Positions 1-5,740 of a stretch of DNA of 5,740 nt are shown piece after piece. The notes beneath the pieces were generated by a model. That model had not been told where the DNA came from and searched no databases. It worked only from the letters and a program-made list of their open reading frames with translations. The DNA is from Chroococcidiopsidaceae cyanobacterium CP_BM_RX_35 (lineage in GTDB: Bacteria; Cyanobacteriota; Cyanobacteriia; Cyanobacteriales; Chroococcidiopsidaceae), in contig JAFAVL010000821.1 of the NCBI GenBank assembly GCA_019242465.1, forward strand, positions 1-5,740, given 5' to 3'. The stretch's first letter is position 1. Each line of letters starts with the position of its first letter. Position numbers and translations under genes: made by a program.

Positions 1-48
1 TCTTCCTCGACTAGAGTCAGGAAACAAGAAAACGTCTGACATTTTCTT

Positions 49-72
49 CCCCTACTCCCCTACTCCCCTCAG
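49..72. repeat. Octamer tandem repeat, CCCCTACT x2 plus a partial copy
   Basis: The unit CCCCTACT occurs at 49-56 and 57-64, followed by a third partial unit CCCCT. It abuts and overlaps the petG stop codon (69-71). Short tandem repeats of 7-8 bases rich in CCCC/GGGG are common in filamentous cyanobacterial intergenic DNA. On the minus strand, which is the petG transcript sense, the repeat reads as regularly spaced GGGG runs. Confidence 0.75.
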
Positions 73-182
73 AGTCCCAACTGTTTCCCGCGTTTGTATT
101 GCATGTAGGCAGCGAAAAATAGTCCAGATAGGGTGATGAAGACTAGACCTAGCACAATGCCATCAAGCAATGGTTCAACCAC
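69..182 (-). CDS. petG: Cytochrome b6f complex subunit PetG (subunit V)
   Basis: PetG is a single-span subunit of the thylakoid cytochrome b6f complex, needed for its assembly and stability. Read from a GTG at 182-180, the product is exactly 37 residues, the usual PetG length. It begins [13 protein letters not shown], has one hydrophobic helix at about residues 5-26, and ends in the basic tail YKRGKQLGL. The reading frame stays open upstream to an ATG at 302, but the extra 40 residues look unrelated to PetG. An AAGGAG sits 7 bases before the GTG, which decides the start. The gene is divergent from the cytM-like gene, so both electron-transport genes share the 183-386 spacer. The stop codon lies at the edge of a G-rich tandem repeat. 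Family assignment is very secure; the GTG start is strongly supported. Confidence 0.96.
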   Translation of the reverse strand: MVEPLLDGIVLGLVFITLSGLFFAAYMQYKRGKQLGL

Positions 183-189
183 GTTAAAT

Positions 190-195
190 CTCCTT
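190..195 (-). promoter_or_regulatory. Ribosome binding site that fixes the petG GTG start
   Basis: The minus strand reads AAGGAG followed by 7 bases and then GTG at 182-180. This near-consensus Shine-Dalgarno sequence favours the 37-residue PetG over the longer open frame starting at 302. Confidence 0.85.
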
Positions 196-236
196 AGTAA
201 ACGTTTGTTACCTGTGTTCCTCATCTTACCGCGGAA

Positions 237-283
237 GGCGGTCAGCGCAGGCACCGCCAATGCACAACGGTGGTGTACCGTTG
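237..283. repeat. Two adjacent short hairpins in the petG/cytM spacer
   Basis: The first inverted repeat is GGCGGT (237-242) with ACCGCC (253-258). The second is CAACGGT (265-271) with ACCGTTG (277-283), a perfect 7-bp stem with a 5-base loop. No T-run follows either on either strand, so they do not look like intrinsic terminators. They lie 55-100 bases upstream of the petG GTG and could be leader structure, operator sites or a decayed repeat. The function is unknown. Confidence 0.5.
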
Positions 284-386
284 ACTGACTACGCAGCACC
301 AATGCTTGCCGACAACATCAAGAACTTTTAAGCTATGTGTATGAAAGCAAAAATTTTTGTACATCTTGACTTTTACTGTAAACCTT

Positions 387-761
387 TTGGATAAACAGCT
401 TTTCGAACCCGAAGCTCTGATTCAGCGGCTCGCTTTACTCTTTATGGCGGCACTGTTAGCTATTTTATTAACCATTTTTAGCATTCACCTGATTCGAGTC
501 TCCGATCCGTATGTTAAGAGCGTTCTATCACTACCAGGAAATGCAGTCCAAGGTCATGCTATTTTTCAAATGAACTGTGCAGGTTGTCATGGCTGGTTAG
601 CAGATGGTAGGGTTGGTCCTAGCCTCCAAGGTGTTTCAAAGCGGAAGTCTCGCTTCGGTCTCATCCATCAGGTTACAAGTGGCGACACGCCCCCCATGCC
701 TCAGTTCCGACCCAATCCCAAAGAAATGGCAGACCTGTTGAGCTACTTGGAAACTCTTTGA
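387..761 (+). CDS. cytM: Membrane-anchored c-type cytochrome, cytochrome M type
   Basis: This is a small monohaem cytochrome c with an N-terminal anchor. Numbered from the TTG at 387 (124 residues), it has a hydrophobic helix at about 14-37, the segment SDPYVKSVLSL, the haem-attachment motif CAGCH (C64, C67, H68), and a TPPMPQF segment whose Met 104 is the likely distal haem ligand. The C-terminal helix is KEMADLLSYLETL. The uncleaved-looking anchor, the DPYV segment and the size fit cytochrome M rather than soluble cytochrome c6, which has a cleavable signal peptide. Cytochrome M has been linked to restraining photosynthesis in dark or mixotrophic conditions; its exact role is debated. The start is uncertain. 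TTG codons at 357, 366 and 387 and an ATG at 444 are possible, none has a clear Shine-Dalgarno sequence, and the ATG would cut the anchor. I favour 387 because MDKQ..EPEALIQR resembles relatives as I remember them. The gene is divergent from petG. Confidence 0.78.
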   Translation: MDKQLFEPEALIQRLALLFMAALLAILLTIFSIHLIRVSDPYVKSVLSLPGNAVQGHAIFQMNCAGCHGWLADGRVGPSLQGVSKRKSRFGLIHQVTSGDTPPMPQFRPNPKEMADLLSYLETL

Positions 762-791
762 CATTCGAGTGCCGACCGACCTGGAGTTTAA

Positions 792-887
792 ATGAACTGT
801 CTAAGGTGTAATTCTTCTAAGAGCCGCAAGTTCAATTATAAAGATGGAAAGCAAAGATTTGGAGGTAATGAGTGCGGTCACATTTAG
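792..887 (+). pseudogene. N-terminal remnant of an IS1-type transposase (InsA-like zinc ribbon)
   Basis: An ATG at 792 opens a 31-residue frame that begins MNCLRCNSSKSRK, continues KDGKQRFGG and ends NECGHI before a TAG. The CxxC followed by K.GKQR and then ECGH is the signature of the N-terminal zinc ribbon of IS1-family InsA proteins in cyanobacteria. An expected cysteine two or three residues before NECG is replaced by glycine, and the catalytic part is missing altogether, so this is a decayed stub. No terminal inverted repeats could be seen. A near-perfect direct repeat, AGTGCC(G/T)ACC at 768-777 and 905-914, brackets the remnant; its length would fit an IS1-type target duplication, but this is inference. 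Confidence 0.6.
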
Positions 888-923
888 AGAGAATCATCTA
901 CTGTAGTGCCTACCTTCTCCACG

Positions 924-1148
924 TCAGTTGGCTTGTAACTTCCAGTCAACACACGTTACGTATGTTGCCTTGTCTGCATAAGGATAAGATGGATTAATTG
1001 GACCACAGCCAACATCTAGTAACCGTTCCGATCGTTCTGGCAATAATGAATAGATAATTGATTGTCTATTTTTCGTGTTTTGGCTCATATTCTTAATAAT
1101 AGAGATATCAAAACCGAAACCATCCGGCGGGATCTGCGTTTGCCACAT
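924..1148 (-). pseudogene. Truncated class I SAM-dependent methyltransferase (N-terminal fragment)
   Basis: This is a 74-codon frame on the minus strand. From an internal Met at 1088-1086 (residue 21) it reads MSQNTKNRQSIIYSLLPE and then RLLDVGCGPINPSYPY. LLDVGCGP is motif I, the SAM-binding glycine-rich loop of Rossmann-fold methyltransferases, and VTCVDW lies where the acidic residue after strand 2 binds the ribose. The frame then stops at 924-926. The rest of a roughly 200-residue enzyme is absent; the IS1 transposase stub follows directly, which suggests loss of the 3' part by insertion and deletion. The first 20 residues before the internal Met may not be translated. The fragment lies 43 bases beyond the dedA stop on the same strand. 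The substrate cannot be told, and a functional product is unlikely. Fold recognition is fairly firm; pseudogene status is an inference from length. Confidence 0.6.
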
Positions 1149-1191
1149 CTGGGAAAGAATCGCAGATTTGCTATTCTAGCGACAATCGATT

Positions 1192-1806
1192 TTACCGTCT
1201 GCTATGTTTCTTTTCCTGATAAAAATGCAGAACTGATGGAATTAGAGAAATAATAACAATTACAACTATAATTGGCAGTAGAAATTTATCAACATCGATC
1301 ACTTTACCGAGGAATAGTCCTAGACAATAGCCAAGCAATACCATACCAAACGTCCAAAGAAAACCTCCAATTATGTTATATTTTAAGAATACTTGATATG
1401 GCATGGTGCTTAGACCGGCAACAACTGGCGCAAAAGTACGCACGATAGGCATAAACCGAGCTATGACAATAGTTTTCCCTCCTTGCTTTTCATAAAACCT
1501 TTGGGCTTTAAGCAAGTGCTTCTTTTGAAACAGCCACGAATTATCTCCTTGGAACAAACGGCGACCAAATCTTGCTCCAAACACATAACCTACGTTATTT
1601 CCTAAAACAGCACAGATGAATGTGCCTATCATCAAAATCCAAATATTTAGTAAACCTTTATACGCTAAAAACCCAGCTGTAAAAAGTAAACTGTCCCCTG
1701 GCAAGAAAAATAAAAAGCAGGATTCAGAAAATATAATTGCCAACAATCCTAAATAACCAAATTCTCTAAGGAGATATTGTGGCTCAAGCAACTGGGAAAG
1801 GTGCAT
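1192..1806 (-). CDS. dedA: DedA family integral membrane protein (VTT/SNARE-associated domain)
   Basis: This 204-residue polytopic membrane protein has the usual length for the family. Hydrophobic segments lie at about 16-36, 38-49, 53-75, 143-168 and 175-195. Family landmarks are FFLPGDSLLFTAGFLA (34-49), GNNVGYVFGARFGRRLF (69-85) and ARFMPIVRTFAPVVAG (116-131). E28, D38, R117 and R123 probably match the acidic and arginine residues required in E. coli YqjA/YghB. DedA proteins act in the inner membrane and are linked to lipid carrier or phospholipid scrambling and flipping and to proton-motive-force-dependent homeostasis; the substrate here is not known. The ATG at 1806-1804 has a GAGGG (1813-1817 on the plus strand) 6 bases upstream, supporting the start. 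The gene lies downstream of ahcY on the same strand, but a 150-base gap with a strong hairpin makes independent transcription likely. Gene symbol is used in the family sense. Confidence 0.9.
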   Translation of the reverse strand: MHLSQLLEPQYLLREFGYLGLLAIIFSESCFLFFLPGDSLLFTAGFLAYKGLLNIWILMIGTFICAVLGNNVGYVFGARFGRRLFQGDNSWLFQKKHLLKAQRFYEKQGGKTIVIARFMPIVRTFAPVVAGLSTMPYQVFLKYNIIGGFLWTFGMVLLGYCLGLFLGKVIDVDKFLLPIIVVIVIISLIPSVLHFYQEKKHSRR

Positions 1807-1860
1807 TTCATACCCTCTTTACAGATAGAATATCGTAGCACGAGCGTTCTTGACCCTAGA

Positions 1861-1955
1861 TGAAGATAAGGCGGAGCCAACGCAGCTCCTGGAGGGAACC
1901 TCCAGGAGAACGCCGAGGAAATCAGAGGACGTTATTTCCCCTTATCCTTCTTCAA

Positions 1956-1956
<1 letters not shown>
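1861..1956. repeat. Palindromic repeat-like element between ahcY and dedA
   Basis: Most of the 149-base gap is self-complementary. The outer arms are GATAAGG (1865-1871) and CCTTATC (1940-1946), with weaker pairing beyond. The core is the perfect 10-bp hairpin at 1886-1908. GC-rich GGCGGAGCC and AACGCCGAGG flank the core. The overall shape is that of a small interspersed palindromic repeat or miniature element, and it ends at the ahcY stop codon. Copy number elsewhere in the genome cannot be judged from here. Confidence 0.5.
1886..1908 (-). terminator. Strong hairpin after ahcY, possible terminator
   Basis: CTCCTGGAGG (1886-1895) and CCTCCAGGAG (1899-1908) form a perfect 10-bp stem with a 3-base loop. 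On the minus strand it lies about 48 bases after the ahcY stop and about 80 bases before the dedA start, where a terminator would be expected. No T-run follows on either strand, so intrinsic termination is unproven; it may only be the core of the surrounding repeat. Confidence 0.4.
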
Positions 1957-3248
<1,292 letters not shown>

Positions 3249-3354
3249 TCAAATAAACTGGACTGAGCGGTCTAACACAGTTTAACTGCTTTCTTCTTTT
3301 GCTATGTAGCTCGGCGCTATTTCTTTTTGCGATTTCCGCCTCAGCTACTTGTTG

Positions 3355-3453
3355 GACAATATTGTCATATGAAATTAGTAAAGGCAACCAATATTCTGCT
3401 ATACTTTATTTATAATGGGAATATTGCCGAAAAAAATAAAATCAACCATATTC
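3355..3453. promoter_or_regulatory. Operator-like array of AATATT-centred sites
   Basis: GACAATATTGTC (3355-3366) is a perfect 12-bp palindrome. Related cores follow at CCAATATTC (3388-3396), GGAATATTGCC (3418-3428) and CCATATTCTC (3446-3455). Their centres are about 32, 30 and 27 bases apart, close to three helical turns, so a dimeric regulator could bind them on one face of the DNA. AT-rich DNA yields such motifs by chance, so only the palindrome is strong by itself. No regulator family can be named. Confidence 0.4.
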
Positions 3454-3462
3454 TCATTATAA
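3410..3462. repeat. Long imperfect inverted repeat upstream of the short peptide gene
   Basis: The arms are 3410-3426 (TTATAATGGGAATATTG) and 3446-3462 (CCATATTCTCATTATAA). They pair at 15 of 17 positions, plus one G-T wobble, around a 19-base A-rich loop. The left arm contains a TATAAT. The element could be an operator, an RNA leader hairpin or a remnant of a small mobile repeat. It is not followed by a T-run, so a terminator is unlikely. Confidence 0.6.
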
Positions 3463-3524
3463 AGCTATTATACACGCTTTCGCTGCCATTTCATATCCCC
3501 TGACAATGATGAATGCTGGCGCTG

Positions 3525-3532
3525 AAGGGAGG
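3525..3532 (+). promoter_or_regulatory. Very strong ribosome binding site for the 16-codon frame
   Basis: AAGGGAGG lies 7 bases before the ATG at 3540. It is among the best Shine-Dalgarno matches in the window, while the downstream channel gene has none that is obvious. Confidence 0.7.
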
Positions 3533-3539
3533 AAAAGCA

Positions 3540-3590
3540 ATGAAAATTATGAATCGCGATACTTGCTCAACAGGCTGTAGCGGAGGTTGA
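3540..3590 (+). CDS. Candidate 16-residue cysteine/glycine peptide
   Basis: The frame runs from ATG to TGA and encodes MKIMNRDTCSTGCSGG. I do not recognise a family. The evidence for translation is the AAGGGAGG placed 7 bases upstream. The C-terminal half has two cysteines, C9 and C13, spaced CxxxC, followed by S-G-G; this could bind a metal, be oxidised to a disulfide, act as a modified-peptide precursor, or serve as a cysteine-rich leader whose translation senses supply. Its stop is 71 bases before the K+ channel start on the same strand, so it may be a leader peptide for the channel message. No signal peptide or membrane span is possible at this length. It could also be a chance frame; an overlapping 24-codon frame starting at 3506 lacks a ribosome site. 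Confidence 0.4.
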   Translation: MKIMNRDTCSTGCSGG

Positions 3591-3661
3591 CAAAGATTAG
3601 GTGATCGCAACAATGTAGAAATCACAGATAATCGTAGCTACAGTGTAACTCTCAGCATACG

Positions 3662-4573
3662 GTGAAAAGCAAGCGTCGTACACCTCGACCAGTGCGGATT
3701 GTCAAGCGGGATGGGCGGTTAAACATTGAAGGATTGGGCGCATGGTATTCCTACTGGCGCGACCCATATCACTTGTTGCTCACCATTCCTTGGACTGGGT
3801 TCCTGGCGCTAATTGTTGCCGGGTATTTCGCTACCAACTTCTTGTTTGCTCTAGTCTACTTAGCAGGTGGAAATTGCATCGCGAATGCTAGACCTGGCTC
3901 TTTGACTGATGACTTCTTCTTCAGCGTCCAGACTTTGGCTACCATCGGCTACGGCACGATGTATCCACGGACATACTATGCTAATTCCGTGATGACGATT
4001 GAAGTCCTAGTTGGTATGTTAGGGGTTGCTATGGCGACTGGGCTGGCATTTGCCCGGTTTGCTCGACCTACTGCTCGCGTGCTTTTTAGCCGTGTAGCAG
4101 TGATTGCACCCCAAGATGGCGTGCCAACCTTGATGTTTCGAGCCGCGAACGAGCGCCGTAATACAATCTTGGAGGCACAAATGCAGGTGCGTTTAGCGTG
4201 TGATGAAGTGACTCAAGAGGGTCATTTTATGCGCCGATTTTACGAACTCAAGCTTGTGCGCAGCCACAGTCCGCTCTTTGCGTTGAGCTGGACAGTAATG
4301 CATCGCATCGACGAGAATAGTCCTCTTTACGGAGCCACTCCCGAGTCACTAGCAGCAGCGGAAGCCGAACTTTTGGTGACGATGAATGGAATTGATGAAA
4401 CAGTTGTCCAGACGATCCACACCCGTCACACCTATGCCGCTCAGGAACTCTTATGGAACATGAATTTTGTGGATATCCTATTCAAGGATAAAGACGGGCA
4501 ACGCTGCATTAACTATACTCGCTTCCACGATGTTACAGCCGTGCAGTCAGGGTCAGAATCAGCTCGATATTAA
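3662..4573 (+). CDS. Inward-rectifier potassium channel, KirBac family
   Basis: This 303-residue subunit of a tetrameric K+ channel has the usual KirBac length. In order: a basic N-terminus; the amphipathic slide-helix segment YWRDPYHLLL (31-40); outer helix about 40-67; pore helix DDFFFSVQTLA (83-93); selectivity filter TIGYG (94-98) followed by MYP; inner helix about 107-132 ending GLAFARFARP (127-136); then the cytoplasmic immunoglobulin-like Kir domain with VLFSRVAVIAP, LMFRAANERRNTILEA and FYELKLVR through to about residue 295. Prokaryotic Kir channels conduct K+ and are gated by pH or lipids in studied members; the role here is inferred. The GTG at 3662 follows an upstream stop region and lacks a clear Shine-Dalgarno sequence; another GTG at 3692 is possible. 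The short peptide frame ends 71 bases upstream, and the thiC riboswitch begins about 50 bases downstream. Confidence 0.94.
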   Translation: MKSKRRTPRPVRIVKRDGRLNIEGLGAWYSYWRDPYHLLLTIPWTGFLALIVAGYFATNFLFALVYLAGGNCIANARPGSLTDDFFFSVQTLATIGYGTMYPRTYYANSVMTIEVLVGMLGVAMATGLAFARFARPTARVLFSRVAVIAPQDGVPTLMFRAANERRNTILEAQMQVRLACDEVTQEGHFMRRFYELKLVRSHSPLFALSWTVMHRIDENSPLYGATPESLAAAEAELLVTMNGIDETVVQTIHTRHTYAAQELLWNMNFVDILFKDKDGQRCINYTRFHDVTAVQSGSESARY

Positions 4574-4610
4574 GATTTTCTTGTGCGCTCCCGTACAGCT
4601 TTAGCGTAAG

Positions 4611-4619
4611 TGCTATCAT
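4611..4619 (+). promoter_or_regulatory. Candidate extended -10 element for thiC
   Basis: TGCTATCAT is an extended -10 type sequence (TGn followed by TATCAT). It would place the transcript start near 4626, right at the 5' edge of the TPP riboswitch. No convincing -35 is present at 17 bases upstream. The position fits well, but the sequence evidence is modest. Confidence 0.35.
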
Positions 4620-4625
4620 CTTTTA

Positions 4626-5740
<1,115 letters not shown>

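Noticed and set aside
16..40. GTCAG...CTGAC inverted repeat as a petG terminator
   Set aside because: The stem is only 5 bp with a 15-base loop and no T-run, too weak to call.
183..302. N-terminal extension of the petG frame from an ATG at 302
   Set aside because: The 37-residue product from GTG 182 has exactly the PetG length and an AAGGAG at ideal spacing. The extra 40 residues show no membrane span or family likeness, and the region holds the hairpins.
335..394. Short frame MCMKAKIFVHLDFYCKPFG upstream of and overlapping the cytM start
   Set aside because: There is no ribosome site, and the composition looks like chance. It is mentioned only as a possible uORF in the cytM start finding.
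1062..1253. Plus-strand open frame of 63 codons
   Set aside because: It is antisense to the methyltransferase fragment and the dedA end, with no ribosome site or recognisable motif.
3506..3580. 24-codon frame MMNAGAEGRK... overlapping the cysteine peptide frame
   Set aside because: It has no ribosome site of its own. The AAGGGAGG lies inside it and serves the ATG at 3540.

Overview
The window looks like cyanobacterial chromosome. Supporting evidence: the small cytochrome b6f subunit PetG; a membrane-anchored c-type cytochrome of the cytochrome M type; two HIP1 octamers (GCGATCGC) inside ahcY; a KirBac-type potassium channel; and a thiC gene with the cyanobacterial wording of that family, placed behind a TPP riboswitch. 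A filamentous or Chroococcidiopsis-like genome with many repeats is plausible, but the sequence does not settle the genus.

Layout. Positions 1-761 hold petG on the minus strand and a cytM-like gene on the plus strand, divergent, with GTG and probable TTG starts. The petG stop codon sits inside a G-rich tandem repeat. Positions 762-1191 are a decayed patch: the N-terminal zinc-ribbon stub of an IS1-type transposase next to the N-terminal third or less of a class I SAM-dependent methyltransferase. Positions 1192-3233 carry dedA and ahcY, both on the minus strand, separated by a palindromic repeat with a 10-bp perfect hairpin.

Positions 3234-3661 form an AT-rich divergent intergenic region. It holds a 12-bp palindrome, further copies of an AATATT core about three helical turns apart, a long inverted repeat, and a 16-codon reading frame with a very strong Shine-Dalgarno sequence encoding a peptide that ends CSTGCSGG. 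This is the least explained part of the window. The inward-rectifier K+ channel gene follows, then a TPP riboswitch and thiC, which runs off the right edge.

The genes are mostly single housekeeping units and not one pathway: electron transport (petG, cytM-like), membrane lipid or ion homeostasis (dedA), the methyl cycle (ahcY), K+ flux (kir) and thiamine biosynthesis (thiC under TPP control). No complete new multi-gene system is visible. The best candidates for something undescribed are the short cysteine/glycine peptide and the operator-like array in front of it.
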